Shown: positions 39,416 to 48,256 of the stretch, piece by piece
Layout of the letters: each line of letters begins with the position of its first letter
Position numbering within the stretch: position 1 is the first letter of the stretch
NCBI RefSeq assembly: GCF_030680935.1
Contig: NZ_JAUXUP010000065.1
Coordinates: forward strand, 62,001 to 126,000
Length of the DNA stretch: 64,000 nucleotides
From: Polaromonas sp.
GTDB taxonomy: Bacteria; Pseudomonadota; Gammaproteobacteria; Burkholderiales; Burkholderiaceae_C
Reading direction: 5' to 3'
Notes under the pieces: generated by a model
Told to the model about the DNA's origin: nothing
Databases searched by the model: none
The model's input: only the letters and a program-made list of their open reading frames with translations
Translations under genes and position numbers: made by a program

Positions 39416-40381
39416 TCACGCCCCATCGCCAGAAGTCCGCGGCGGCCGTGGAATTTTCTTGAACCGAACCAGCCGGTCGGTTTCTATCCGGTCTTTTTTG
39501 ACCTGCCGCTCGGCGTCCAGCAACTGCCCGGCAGCCAGCCACTGGGCAAATTCCTCCGGCGTTTCCAGCGTGACGCGGCCCAGTGTGGCCGCGCGAAACT
39601 CGTAAATCACAATTTCTGCCGCTTTCTGAAGATTGACACGGCCCTTGCTCAAGACCGCGCCGCGCCTGCGGCCAATTTCTTCCAGCAACTGCTCGTCGGT
39701 GATGTCCGGGGCCAGCTTGAGCTTGTAACGCGCCTCCAGCAGGGCCGGGTAGGCCTGAATCAGGTAGTCCAGCAACTCCAGCGCCACCTCTTCTTCGTTG
39801 AAGGCGTTGCGGCCAATGGCGCCACTGGCGGCCAGGTTGTAGCCGCTTTTGGCCACAATGATGCGCGGCCAGAGCATGCCAGGTGTGTCCCACAGGTAGA
39901 AACCGTCGGCCAGCACAATGCGCTGCTCCAATTTGGTAATGCCCGCTTCGTCGCCGGTTTTGGTGGCGCGTTTGCCCGTCAGGGTGTTGATCAGGGTCGA
40001 TTTGCCGACGTTGGGAATGCCGCAGATCAGCACCCGCATCGGCTTGACCATGCTGCCGCGTGTGGGTGCCAGCGCGTGGCAGGCATCAATCAGACGGCGC
40101 GCCGGCGTGGTTTCGCTGGCGTCCAGCGCAATCGCGCTGGTACCCGGCAGGCTGTTGTAATGTGCCAGCCACAGCGGCGTGCGTGTGGGGTCGGCCAGAT
40201 CCTGCTTGTTGAGCACCTTGAGCGCAGGTTTGGCGCCCGTCAGTTCGGCCAGCATGGGGTTGGCGCTGGAGCCGGGCAGGCGCGCGTCCAGCAGCTCAAT
40301 CACCACATCAATTTCCTTGATGCGCTCACTGATGGCCTTCTTGGTCAGGTGCATGTGACCGGGGAACCACTGAATCGCCAT
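39416..40381 (-). CDS. rbgA: Ribosome biogenesis GTPase RbgA/YlqF
   Basis: A 321-residue circularly permuted GTPase. WFPGHMHLTKKAI opens the protein, the G4 motif NKQD (58-61) precedes G1 GIPNVGKST (121-129), and G3 DTPG is at 165-168. A C-terminal ANTAR-like helical RNA-binding domain follows (IGRRRGAVLSKGRVNLQKAAEIVI). In Bacillus it promotes late 50S subunit assembly. It converges with the receiver gene. Confidence 0.93.
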   Translation of the reverse strand: MAIQWFPGHMHLTKKAISERIKEIDVVIELLDARLPGSSANPMLAELTGAKPALKVLNKQDLADPTRTPLWLAHYNSLPGTSAIALDASETTPARRLIDACHALAPTRGSMVKPMRVLICGIPNVGKSTLINTLTGKRATKTGDEAGITKLEQRIVLADGFYLWDTPGMLWPRIIVAKSGYNLAASGAIGRNAFNEEEVALELLDYLIQAYPALLEARYKLKLAPDITDEQLLEEIGRRRGAVLSKGRVNLQKAAEIVIYEFRAATLGRVTLETPEEFAQWLAAGQLLDAERQVKKDRIETDRLVRFKKIPRPPRTSGDGA

Positions 40382-40575
40382 TTTCTGAATTTTCTTTCTG
40401 TGTGTTTTTCAGCCGCCTGCGAGGGCGGCACCATGCCGATTGTGCCGTGTGACGCTGACCCGGCACCTGCCTGACAGGCGAACCACCCGGGCGCCTACGC
40501 CAGCCTTGAACCCACGGCGCGAAGATCAGCAAGGGCCAAGCGCCACCCACCCACCACACACTGCAAGGAACAGCG

Positions 40576-41265
40576 ATGAAGATACTGATGGTTTTAACCT
40601 CACACGACACACTCGGCACTACCGGCAAAAAAACCGGCTTCTGGCTGGAAGAGTTTGCCGCGCCCTACTACACCTTCAAGGATGCGGGCGCTGAGATCAC
40701 CCTGGCCTCGCCCAAGGGCGGCCAACCGCCACTGGACCCGAAAAGTGACGCCCCTGATGCGCAGACCGATGCCACCCGGCGCTTTCGCGCAGACACCGCG
40801 GCGCAGCAGGCCCTGGCCAACACCGAGCCGCTTGCCACTGTGTCGGCCAAGCAGTTCAACGCGGTGTTTTACCCCGGCGGTCACGGCCCCTTGTGGGATC
40901 TGGCCGAAGATGCCGCCTCGATCAAGCTGATTGAGACCATGTACGCTGCCGGCAAACCGGTGGCGGCAGTCTGCCACGCACCGGCAGTGCTGCGGCACAC
41001 CCGCGCGCCGGACGGCTCACCGCTGGTGGCCGGCAAACAGGTCACCGGCTTCACCAACACCGAAGAAGCCGCCTCGCAATTGACCGACGTGGTGCCGTTT
41101 CTGGTGGAAGACATGCTGCGGGACAAGGGCGGCATCTACAGCAAGGCGGCCGACTGGCAGCCTTATGTGCGCACCGACGGCCTGCTGATCACCGGGCAAA
41201 ACCCGGCATCCTCAGAGCCGGCCGCACGCGAACTGCTGAAACAGCTGGCGACCCCGCAGCCCTGA
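40576..41265 (+). CDS. DJ-1/PfpI family protein (class I GATase-like)
   Basis: A 229-residue protein with the DJ-1/PfpI fold. GFWLEEFAAPYYTFKDAGAEITLASPKGG holds the acid residue (Glu25 or Glu26), FYPGGHGPLWD the loop, and VAAVCHAPAVL the nucleophile Cys133 followed by His. This is the Hsp31/YDR533c-like subgroup, linked with glyoxalase III, deglycase or chaperone roles. It is convergent with gshA, 8 bp apart. Confidence 0.88.
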   Translation: MKILMVLTSHDTLGTTGKKTGFWLEEFAAPYYTFKDAGAEITLASPKGGQPPLDPKSDAPDAQTDATRRFRADTAAQQALANTEPLATVSAKQFNAVFYPGGHGPLWDLAEDAASIKLIETMYAAGKPVAAVCHAPAVLRHTRAPDGSPLVAGKQVTGFTNTEEAASQLTDVVPFLVEDMLRDKGGIYSKAADWQPYVRTDGLLITGQNPASSEPAARELLKQLATPQP

Positions 41266-41273
41266 GCTGACGC

Positions 41274-42860
41274 TCAAGCGGCGGCAGTTTCGGCGCGCGC
41301 CATGCCCAGGCGACCGGCAGACACATACTGCTGGCGGTAAATCTCGAAGGGCATGGTGTCTGCCGCCTCGATCTTTTTCTGGGCCGCCACCGATTCGCGC
41401 GTCAAAGCCTCGAAAGCGGCCTGCTCGGCGCCGGAAAACGGCAGGCCCAGCAGGGTTTGCTGCGTCTGCAGCGACTGGGCGCGGCCAAAAGCCACAAAAG
41501 AGTTGCTGTGCTCGCGCGCCATGGCGTCCAGCACACGGGCCGAAGGCAGCGTGCCGGGGTCCAGCAGCGCCGCTTCTGCGGCCACCAGGGTGTCGCTGTA
41601 TTGCGTCCCGCCCTGCGCCGTATCGAGTGCAGCAGCAATTGGCGCGCATTGCGCCAGTACCTCGGCACCCCAGCTGGTCAGCGGCACCTCGCGCCCGTCA
41701 CGCTTGAGCAGCAGCCCCGGCTGGCGCCCGCGCGCCGCGGTGTTGTGCTGGTTGTGCTTGAGCTCGGCAATTTCCTGCGGCGTGTCGGGCGGGCTGTCAC
41801 TGAGCAGGCAGTGCAGCAAAAACACATCGAGAAAACGCATGGTGCTGGCGTTGATGCCCACCGGCTCAAACGGGTCAAGGTCCATCAGGCGCACCTCGAT
41901 GTATTCAACCCCACGCTCGCGCAGCGCATGCAAGGGCCGCTCGCCCGGGAAAATCACCCTTTTGGGCCGGATGGTGCCGTAAAACTCGTTTTCAATCTGC
42001 AGCAGCGTGGCGCCCAGCTGGTTGTAGTCGCCGCCCGGATTCTGGATGCCCACCGCCTCGTAAGCGGGGTAAGGCCGGGTCAGCGCGTCCTGCAGCGAGG
42101 CGCCGTAACCGTCCAGGCTGTTGTAGCTGACCGCCAGCGAAGCCTGCGCATCACTCTGGTACCCAAGCCGCCCCATGCGCAGCGAGGTGCCATGTGGCAT
42201 GTACATGGTGCTGCCTGAAAGCTGCTGCAGCTCATGCTCGCGCCCCGCCACAAAGCTCGAGCAGACCGCCGGTGACGCGCCAAACAGATACAGCAACAAA
42301 AAAGCATGGCGGCGGAAATTGCGGATCAGCGCAAAGTACTGCTCGCTGCTGACGTCCGGCAGCGACCAGTTGTAGTGAATGCCCGAGATGGTCTGCATGC
42401 GCCTGCCGTAACGGTGCGACAGGCCCATGCGATAAACACTTTTGGCGCGGCCCACGTTGGACGAGCCGAAACGCGCAATCGGAATCGTCTCGTCGGTCGG
42501 CAGGCCACAGGGCATGCTGGAGACCCACAACATCTCGTCGCCCAGCGCCTGCATGGAGCGGTAGGTGAACTGGTGTACTTGCGTCAGCTCCCGCAGCGCA
42601 GCGTCCGCACCCTCACCGAGGCCTTTATGGGCGGCAGTGACCAGTTCGACCTGGGACTCGCTGAAGTCGGTGGTGATGCTGGGGTGTGTCAAGGCAGAGC
42701 CCAGCGCAGCTGGATGCGGCGTCAACGCCAGCGAGCCATTGGGCTGCGCGCGCAGGCTTTCCTTTTCAATGCCGCGGCGCATGCCTTTCAGCCTGGCGGG
42801 GCCGAGCGCCTTCAGGCGGTCTCCCAAAAGCGCGGTAGATCGCGCGTGCAAGCTGTTCAT
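41274..42860 (-). CDS. gshA: Glutamate-cysteine ligase
   Basis: A 528-residue enzyme from ATG 42860, the first step of glutathione synthesis. It is of the E. coli type: LKGMRRGIEKESLRAQPNGSLALTPHP, ALGSALTHPSITTDFSESQVELVT, WVSSMPCGLP, MQTISGIHYNWSLP, YLFGASPAVCSSF, and IRPKRVIFPGERPLHALRERGVEYIEVR all match that family. The longer open frame to 42980 lacks similarity. No gshB is adjacent. Confidence 0.95.
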   Translation of the reverse strand: MNSLHARSTALLGDRLKALGPARLKGMRRGIEKESLRAQPNGSLALTPHPAALGSALTHPSITTDFSESQVELVTAAHKGLGEGADAALRELTQVHQFTYRSMQALGDEMLWVSSMPCGLPTDETIPIARFGSSNVGRAKSVYRMGLSHRYGRRMQTISGIHYNWSLPDVSSEQYFALIRNFRRHAFLLLYLFGASPAVCSSFVAGREHELQQLSGSTMYMPHGTSLRMGRLGYQSDAQASLAVSYNSLDGYGASLQDALTRPYPAYEAVGIQNPGGDYNQLGATLLQIENEFYGTIRPKRVIFPGERPLHALRERGVEYIEVRLMDLDPFEPVGINASTMRFLDVFLLHCLLSDSPPDTPQEIAELKHNQHNTAARGRQPGLLLKRDGREVPLTSWGAEVLAQCAPIAAALDTAQGGTQYSDTLVAAEAALLDPGTLPSARVLDAMAREHSNSFVAFGRAQSLQTQQTLLGLPFSGAEQAAFEALTRESVAAQKKIEAADTMPFEIYRQQYVSAGRLGMARAETAAA

Positions 42861-42993
42861 ATTTGGACCATCCCTCGGAATCTTTCGTGGCGTGCAAGGT
42901 ATCACAGGCCGCTGTTGTTTGCAGGCGGCTGCGCCCGCAGCTCGTGCCAGGCAAGCAAGCCGCTTGGCCAGGGGCACCACGGGGCAAACAAGT

Positions 42994-43050
42994 TGCTATC
43001 TGTTTAATAGCTGTTGACGCACACCCCTATTGGGCTGGAGGCCAATTTGA
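42994..43050 (-). repeat. Dispersed ~57-bp repeat, copy F
   Basis: TGCTATCTGTTTAATAGC, then TGTTGACGCACACCCC, then TGGGCTGGAGGCCAATTTGA. It lies between gshA (start) and the esterase gene (end); the remaining bases of this 256-bp gap show no feature. Confidence 0.8.
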
Positions 43051-43116
43051 CTGCAAGACTGACAGCCGCACGCACTTCGGCGCCGCGTAGAAGCAGGGCC
43101 AACCACGGGAAAGTCC

Positions 43117-43779
43117 CTACGCCAGCACGCGCAGCAGCCATTGGTGCATATCGGCGATCTCTTCTGCGCAAACCGAATGCTCCATCTCATAGGTAAACCA
43201 GTCCACCGGGTGGCCCAGGGCAAGCAGCACATCGCGCGAAGCGGTAGCACGGGTCAGTGGCACCACGCCGTCGCGCGTGCCATGGGCCAGAAAAACCGGC
43301 ACATCGGCGTTGGCCGGGCTGCGTTCTGACGCCAGTGTGGCGGCCAGAGGCAGGTAACCGGACAGGCCCATGATGCCGGCCAGCCGCTCGGGGAAACGCA
43401 GTCCGGTCATCAGCGCCATGGCGCAGCCCTGCGAGAAACCGGCAATCACGATGCGTCTGGCCGGGATGCCGCGCTCGATTTCGCGCGTTATCAGCTGATT
43501 CATGCTGTCCTGGGTCTGGCGCATGCCCTTTTCGTCCTGACGCGCTGTGATATCGGCCCCCAGAATGTCGTACCAGGCAGGCATCTGGTAGCCACCGTTG
43601 ATGGTGACGGGCATCACCGGGGCATTGGGAAACAGAAAGCGCACCGGGCCGATGCTGGACAAATCCAGTTGCTCGGCAACCGGCACAAAGTCGCGGCCAT
43701 CGGCGCCCAGGCCGTGCAGGATAAGAACCGTGGCGACCGGCTGTTCGCCGGTCTGTGCTTCAATAACTTCAAGAGACAT
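43117..43779 (-). CDS. Carboxylesterase/phospholipase-type alpha/beta hydrolase
   Basis: A 220-residue protein of the acyl-protein-thioesterase/carboxylesterase group: VLILHGLGADGRDFVPVAEQL, FLFPNAPVMPVTINGGYQMPAWYDI, nucleophile elbow AGFSQGCAMA (Ser116), HGTRDGVVP (Asp, ~170) and EMEHSVCAEE (His, ~203). No signal peptide. It is divergent from the small exported protein at 43957. Substrates are short acyl esters in related enzymes. Confidence 0.9.
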   Translation of the reverse strand: MSLEVIEAQTGEQPVATVLILHGLGADGRDFVPVAEQLDLSSIGPVRFLFPNAPVMPVTINGGYQMPAWYDILGADITARQDEKGMRQTQDSMNQLITREIERGIPARRIVIAGFSQGCAMALMTGLRFPERLAGIMGLSGYLPLAATLASERSPANADVPVFLAHGTRDGVVPLTRATASRDVLLALGHPVDWFTYEMEHSVCAEEIADMHQWLLRVLA

Positions 43780-43956
43780 GGCAAAAACCTGATGTGGATA
43801 AAAAGCAGAGGGGGTAGAGGAGCCTGTCGGGCTTGGTCCGATTTTAGGACCCCTGCGGCCAGCCCCGGGGCTTGCGGGCAAGTGCGCTTGCAGCCAGGGG
43901 GTGGTTTTTGCTAGGATTTTACGGTCAGTATTTTCTGACGTGCACTGGAGATTTGC

Positions 43957-44193
43957 ATGAAATACCTCATCGCAGCCGCAGCCCTCACCGTCTCTTCGCT
44001 GGCCCTGGCCCACAGCTGCCCGAATGAAATGAAGGCGATTGACGCCAAACTCCTGACCAATCCCACTCTGGCCGCGGCCGACATGAGCAAGGTCAAGAGC
44101 CTGCGTGCGGACGGTGAAAAATTCCACAAGGAAGGCAAACACGACGACTCGATGAAGGCCCTGGGCGCCGCCAAGAAAATGTTGGGCATCTGA
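43957..44193 (+). CDS. Small exported helical protein
   Basis: A 78-residue protein with a signal peptide (MKYLIAAAALTVSSLALA, cleavage before HSC). The 60-residue mature form has one Cys near its start and Lys-rich amphipathic helices (MSKVKSLRADGEKFHKEGKHDDSMKALGAAKKML). Function unknown. It is 21 bp from the SGNH gene (convergent). Confidence 0.75.
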   Translation: MKYLIAAAALTVSSLALAHSCPNEMKAIDAKLLTNPTLAAADMSKVKSLRADGEKFHKEGKHDDSMKALGAAKKMLGI

Positions 44194-44214
44194 GGGAACG
44201 CTGCCCGCCCGCCC

Positions 44215-44961
44215 CTAACGCCCCAGCGCGGCAAGCCGGTCTGACAAACCGGTTTGCATGTTCATCTCGTCGTACCATAAGCTGTAACCCGCATCGCTGG
44301 GGTGCAGGGCGTCCCGGGCGTGGAGTTCGTCGGGGCGCCGGGCAAACGGGTCGTCCGCTTTTTCCTTGAAAAGATTCACATACAGCGCGCCGTTGTCTGT
44401 AGCGGCCTGGCGCACAAAGGCGTGCAGCTTTCGGCTTCGCTCGGTCATCAGCCAGGACCACGGCACGAAGAAAAACGGCGAACTGCCCACATTGCCGGCC
44501 GGCATGAAAATCACCAGCCGGGCACGTGTGCGCGCCAGCTCGGCGGCACGTGCAATATCCTGCTCCAGCAGCTCGTCCCGGGCGAGACGGATGACGTCGT
44601 TGCCGCCACCCAGCACCAGTATCACATCGAACTTCTCCTCGCTTTCAAGCTGCGCCGCGATGTCGGAAAACCTGGCCCCGTCGCGCGCGCGGTTGACAAC
44701 GGTCAGCAGCGGATGGTCGCGGGCGATCAGGCCCGCCACGCTGGCCGCCGGCGCAGAAGCACCGGTGCCCACCCCCGTGCTGTCACCCACCACCAGCAAT
44801 CTTGCCGTAGCCCCCACCGAAGTCACCTGGAACGGCTCGCTCTGCCGCGCCAGCTCCACCGACTGGCGAATGCGCCATGCGGCGCAGCCGGAAGTGGTGA
44901 GCACGATCAGCGCCGCCAGCAGCGACACCGTAGCCACCAGGGGCGGGCGGCGCAAGTTCAT
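44215..44961 (-). CDS. SGNH/GDSL hydrolase lipoprotein
   Basis: A 248-residue protein with a signal ending in lipobox TSGC (residues ~23-26). The SGNH blocks are clear: block I LLVVGDSTGVG (Ser), block III LGGGNDVI (Asn) and block V DALHPSDAGYSLW (Asp and His). This is an envelope-anchored esterase or acyl hydrolase. The start ATG overlaps the tspO stop (ATGA), so they are coupled. Confidence 0.87.
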   Translation of the reverse strand: MNLRRPPLVATVSLLAALIVLTTSGCAAWRIRQSVELARQSEPFQVTSVGATARLLVVGDSTGVGTGASAPAASVAGLIARDHPLLTVVNRARDGARFSDIAAQLESEEKFDVILVLGGGNDVIRLARDELLEQDIARAAELARTRARLVIFMPAGNVGSSPFFFVPWSWLMTERSRKLHAFVRQAATDNGALYVNLFKEKADDPFARRPDELHARDALHPSDAGYSLWYDEMNMQTGLSDRLAALGR

Positions 44962-45377
44962 GCCCCTCCCCGGTTCAGCCAGGTAATGCTCAGTTGCAGC
45001 ACGGTGGCAAACGCCACCCACAGCAGGTAGGGGATGTTGACCAGCGCCACCCAGCGCGCCGGTTGCCAGATGGCGACCATGGCCCAGATCAGCGAGCCCA
45101 GCACCAGCACAATGTCCACGCTGGCCAGTGCATTGTTCTTCAGGCCGAACTGGATGGGTGTGAAGGCCAGATTGGCCAGCAGATTGACCACAAACGGCAA
45201 CAACACGGCCAGAGGCAATCGCCGCTTCAGGTATTGCAGCAGCACATAGCCAAAACTGATGGCAATGACGATATAAAGCACAGCCCATACCGGCCCAAAA
45301 ACCGTGGCGGGAGGTGCAAAAAACGGTTTGACCAGTTGCGCATACCAGACGGCGCTGCTGTTGCTGTCCATGAACAT
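44958..45377 (-). CDS. tspO: TspO/MBR family protein
   Basis: A 139-residue, five-helix membrane protein. WYAQLVKPFFAPPATVFGPVWAVLYIVIAISFGYVL and WQPARWVALVNIPYLLWVAFATVLQLSITWLN are the TspO signatures, including the Trp-rich fifth helix. GGAGACAC precedes ATG 45377. TspO binds porphyrins and is linked with stress or photosynthesis regulation in Rhodobacter. It is followed, with 4-bp overlap, by an SGNH lipoprotein. Confidence 0.93.
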   Translation of the reverse strand: MFMDSNSSAVWYAQLVKPFFAPPATVFGPVWAVLYIVIAISFGYVLLQYLKRRLPLAVLLPFVVNLLANLAFTPIQFGLKNNALASVDIVLVLGSLIWAMVAIWQPARWVALVNIPYLLWVAFATVLQLSITWLNRGGA

Positions 45378-45592
45378 GTGTCTCCAGTGGTGATACAAGT
45401 TTGTACCACTGGCCACCGCCAGGCAGCGGCGTCCTGCGCTGATAGCGGGGTAGGACGCAGCCCCCAGCATGAACGGCGATCGTGTTTGCGCGTCGTTGTG
45501 CGCGCTTGACTTGCCCCGCCACTTGCACGACCATTGAACCCACAGCATCCTGCAGGCAGGGACTCACCGCGCAGGCAAGGGAACGACGAAAC

Positions 45593-46249
45593 ATGCGACA
45601 AGCCATCCACAAAATGCTGGGCCTCAAGACCGCAGCAACCAAAGACTCTGGTGACGCGCGGGTCTCAAAAACCGTGGGTGGCGACAGCCGTACCCCGGAC
45701 GTATCGATAGAGGACAACTCGGACAACGGCATTCGCCGCCAGCTGGTGCAGGTGGTGCTGCGTGATTGCCTGCGTCGCAATGGCATTCCGGCCCGCTGGA
45801 TTGAATGCCAGATGATGGTCGCTGAAAGCCGCAGCCGCGGCCCAGGCCTGTATGTACGCCTGGTCCTGCGCCACTGGGACGAGCGCCTGCTGCGTTACGC
45901 TTTTGCCTTTGAGACCCAGTTGCGCGCCGCCATCACCCAGTTTGAGCCGCAGGCCAGCACCTGGCTGCACGGCATGTCCTGGGAGCTTGACCTGCGTACA
46001 AACTGCCCCTACCCCGACATGCCGGATCCGGCGAGCTGGGTTCCTTCCGTGCCCCTGATTCCCGAAGTACCGGAACTGCCAGAAGATTCACCCGAGCCGG
46101 TGGGGACCAAAGTGGACACCGAGGACGAGGTTTTGCAGGACCTGAAAGACCTGCAACGCATGTTTGCGGCCCGCGATGTGCCGCTGGATCTTGCCGCCGA
46201 TTCGGTGCGTGTGGATTTTCAGAACACCGCGCCCCCGGAAACCAAATAA
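45593..46249 (+). CDS. Conserved-looking protein of unknown function
   Basis: A 218-residue soluble protein from ATG 45593 (AAGGG upstream). The core (RRQLVQVVLRDCLRRNGIPARWIECQMMVAESRSRGPGLYVRLVLRHWDERLLRYAFAFE) reads as a compact alpha/beta domain; the C-terminal third is Pro/Glu-rich and likely disordered, with a final acidic helix DTEDEVLQDLKDLQRMFA. No family recognised. It is divergent from tspO with a 215-bp gap. Confidence 0.7.
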   Translation: MRQAIHKMLGLKTAATKDSGDARVSKTVGGDSRTPDVSIEDNSDNGIRRQLVQVVLRDCLRRNGIPARWIECQMMVAESRSRGPGLYVRLVLRHWDERLLRYAFAFETQLRAAITQFEPQASTWLHGMSWELDLRTNCPYPDMPDPASWVPSVPLIPEVPELPEDSPEPVGTKVDTEDEVLQDLKDLQRMFAARDVPLDLAADSVRVDFQNTAPPETK

Positions 46250-46359
46250 CCCCGGATTGAGCAACTACACGCCACAGGCTGACACGGTATTGCGCACCCC
46301 GCCTGCGCGTCAGACCCACAGTTTGGCGCACGATGTCCTTTTTATGAAAGGATTGCGTC

Positions 46360-46686
46360 ATGCACACCCTCCTGAAATTCGCGTCCGGCGCCGTGTTGGC
46401 CCTGCTGCTTGGCAGCCCTGCGCTGGCCTGCTACACGGTGTACAACCGCGCCAACCAGGTGGTGTACCACGCAGCAGCCGCGCCGGTGAACATGAGTTAT
46501 CAGCTGCACGAGACCCTGCCCGCGTTCTACCCCGGTGGTCATCTGGTGTTTTCGATCACCGATAACGACTGCCCGCAAGTCAACACCACACGTGTCAATA
46601 CCGGGGGCGTGGCTTATGTGGCTGGATCCGGGGAAACCGTCATGCAAAGCCCCGGATCCCGACCCTACCGGGTACCCAGAAATTAG
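46360..46686 (+). CDS. Small exported protein of unknown function
   Basis: A 108-residue protein with a signal peptide (FASGAVLALLLGSPALA, cleavage before CYTV). The mature part has two Cys (ACYTV, DNDCPQV) that could form a disulphide, and a beta-rich composition. AAAGGA precedes the ATG. No family recognised. It ends 33 bp before the convergent L,D-transpeptidase-like gene. Confidence 0.7.
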   Translation: MHTLLKFASGAVLALLLGSPALACYTVYNRANQVVYHAAAAPVNMSYQLHETLPAFYPGGHLVFSITDNDCPQVNTTRVNTGGVAYVAGSGETVMQSPGSRPYRVPRN

Positions 46687-46719
46687 ATGTGATGCCGCGC
46701 AATGCCCGACAGCGCCGAC

Positions 46720-47439
46720 TCACTGGGACCGTGACTCAGGCACCGTGAGACCAAAAACGGACTGCAGGGACCGTGTTTCAGGCAGGACGTAAACCACACC
46801 GGGGCTGGATCCGAGGGCGGGTTTGACGACCTTGTCGTAAAAAGCGGCGGGAAGGTTGATGCAGCCAAAGGAAATGCGGTTGTCGTCCGGCGTGGCTGAC
46901 GCCAGCCGCTCCAGCCGGCGTTCCTTTTTATTGTTGGTCCGTACGCGGTGCATGGAAACAGCGGCATCGTAGTCCACCCAGACGATATCTTCGCCGGACA
47001 TGTTCACGCCAGGACTTGAGAGAAACCGTCCAGCGGGTGTGGTGCGTTCATGGGGAAGAATGGCGGACATCTGGCGATCACCAATACCCGGAACGGAATC
47101 ATCACCCGTAGCAGATCCCATCAATGCGGGGGTTGCGCCACTCAGCACTCCGTTTGGATGAAACACAAACACCCTGGCCTGCCGCTTGTCCACAATCACA
47201 AAAGGCATGCCTGCGTGATCGCCTGACGACAAAACCCAGTTCGCCATCTGGCGCACGGTCGGTGCAGGCTTTTCAGAGGCGAAATCGGCGACATGCACCG
47301 TCTTGGCCAACCGCGGCGAATGAGATTTTGGCGCCTCCACCGGCCCACTCTGGCCAGGCAAGGCCAGCGCCAACAGGGCAAGAAAAACGACCGCCCCCCT
47401 AAGGGGGCCGTCGGCTTGGTGCGAGAAGATGCAGCTCAT
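46720..47439 (-). CDS. L,D-transpeptidase-like (YkuD-related) protein, variant motif
   Basis: A 239-residue protein from ATG 47439 with an N-terminal hydrophobic segment (AVVFLALLALALPGQSG). MPFVIVDKRQARVFVFHPNG and RTTPAGRF are YkuD-like. The active-site segment reads RISFGCINLPAAFYDKVV: the catalytic Cys is kept, but the usual SHGCIRL has Phe for the His and Asn for the Arg. An upstream SMHRVRTNN may supply a His. It may be an altered or inactive cross-linking enzyme of the peptidoglycan. Confidence 0.72.
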   Translation of the reverse strand: MSCIFSHQADGPLRGAVVFLALLALALPGQSGPVEAPKSHSPRLAKTVHVADFASEKPAPTVRQMANWVLSSGDHAGMPFVIVDKRQARVFVFHPNGVLSGATPALMGSATGDDSVPGIGDRQMSAILPHERTTPAGRFLSSPGVNMSGEDIVWVDYDAAVSMHRVRTNNKKERRLERLASATPDDNRISFGCINLPAAFYDKVVKPALGSSPGVVYVLPETRSLQSVFGLTVPESRSQ

Positions 47440-47545
47440 GCCACTACGGTAACAGAAGGAGAAGGGACGGTCCCTGAGTGGTCCCGGGGACACTTCATGG
47501 CTTCAGCCCGTACTCCACCGAGAAAACCTGCATCCCAAGGTGAAT

Positions 47546-47860
47546 TTAGTTGCGGTCAGCGCGCGGCTGGCGAACCACGGCGGTCTTGGTTGGAGGCGTG
47601 CTAGTGGTCGCGGGCATGGCGCTGGCAGCAGGCTGAGCTTGCGGCTGAGCCTGAACCCGGACTTGAGCAGGTGCCTGAGGCTGGGCTTGCGCTGCAGGGG
47701 TGGTCGGGATCTTCATCTGGGCTGCGCCCTGCTTGTTGGTCTCGCCGGGAGCGCCGGGCAGGGTGCCGGAAGGTGCCTGTGCTTGTGCGTAGGCAAATCC
47801 GCCAGTGGCGACCAATGCGATGGCCGTGAGAGCGGAGGTCAGTGAGCGATTGAATTTCAT
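47546..47860 (-). CDS. Exported Gln/Ala/Pro-rich low-complexity protein
   Basis: A 104-residue protein with a signal peptide (MKFNRSLTSALTAIALVATGGFAYAQ) and a mature part made mainly of Ala, Pro, Gln and Thr (AQPQAPAQVRVQAQPQAQPAAS). No folded domain is expected. CAGGAAC precedes the ATG. Small periplasmic linker-like protein of unknown role. Confidence 0.65.
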   Translation of the reverse strand: MKFNRSLTSALTAIALVATGGFAYAQAQAPSGTLPGAPGETNKQGAAQMKIPTTPAAQAQPQAPAQVRVQAQPQAQPAASAMPATTSTPPTKTAVVRQPRADRN

Positions 47861-48256
47861 GGCAAGTTCCTGGAACAAAAATCCGGTTGAGGGATGTTGG
47901 GTCGTCGCCGACCGGCTGGCCGACTGCTTGCAGCGTAAAACAACCAGTCTGTTGCAGCGGTGAGCGACCATCGCGTAGGTATGTAGGACAGCCGGGTGAC
48001 CGGGCGTCGGGCCATCTCCTGCCGCCCGCTCGGCACTTTCAGGGCAGCCCGCCCGTCGTGCGAAGGACTCCGCTGTCACACCTTGTCAGCATTGGCCTGC
48101 AACGGCGGCGGTGACGACTGCAAATACTGGCGCCGTGCCAGCCGGGTTTCGCGCTACAACGACAGGTATTGGACATCCGCCCCCGGGTGAAGCGTCTGAA
48201 CATTGTCCAGCGGGCCCGGCTGCATTTTTCTTTCACTTCCCGGGTCAAGCGGCCGT
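47861..48256. other. Gap without supported gene
   Basis: The 396 bp between the Q/A/P-rich gene and the SDR gene contain short frames on both strands (for example 47996-48190 plus) but none with a credible ribosome site, signal or domain. I see no repeat or terminator. Confidence 0.45.

Noticed and set aside
47996-48190. 64-codon plus-strand frame in the gap before the SDR gene
   Set aside because: No ribosome site and Arg/Cys-rich translation without recognisable features.
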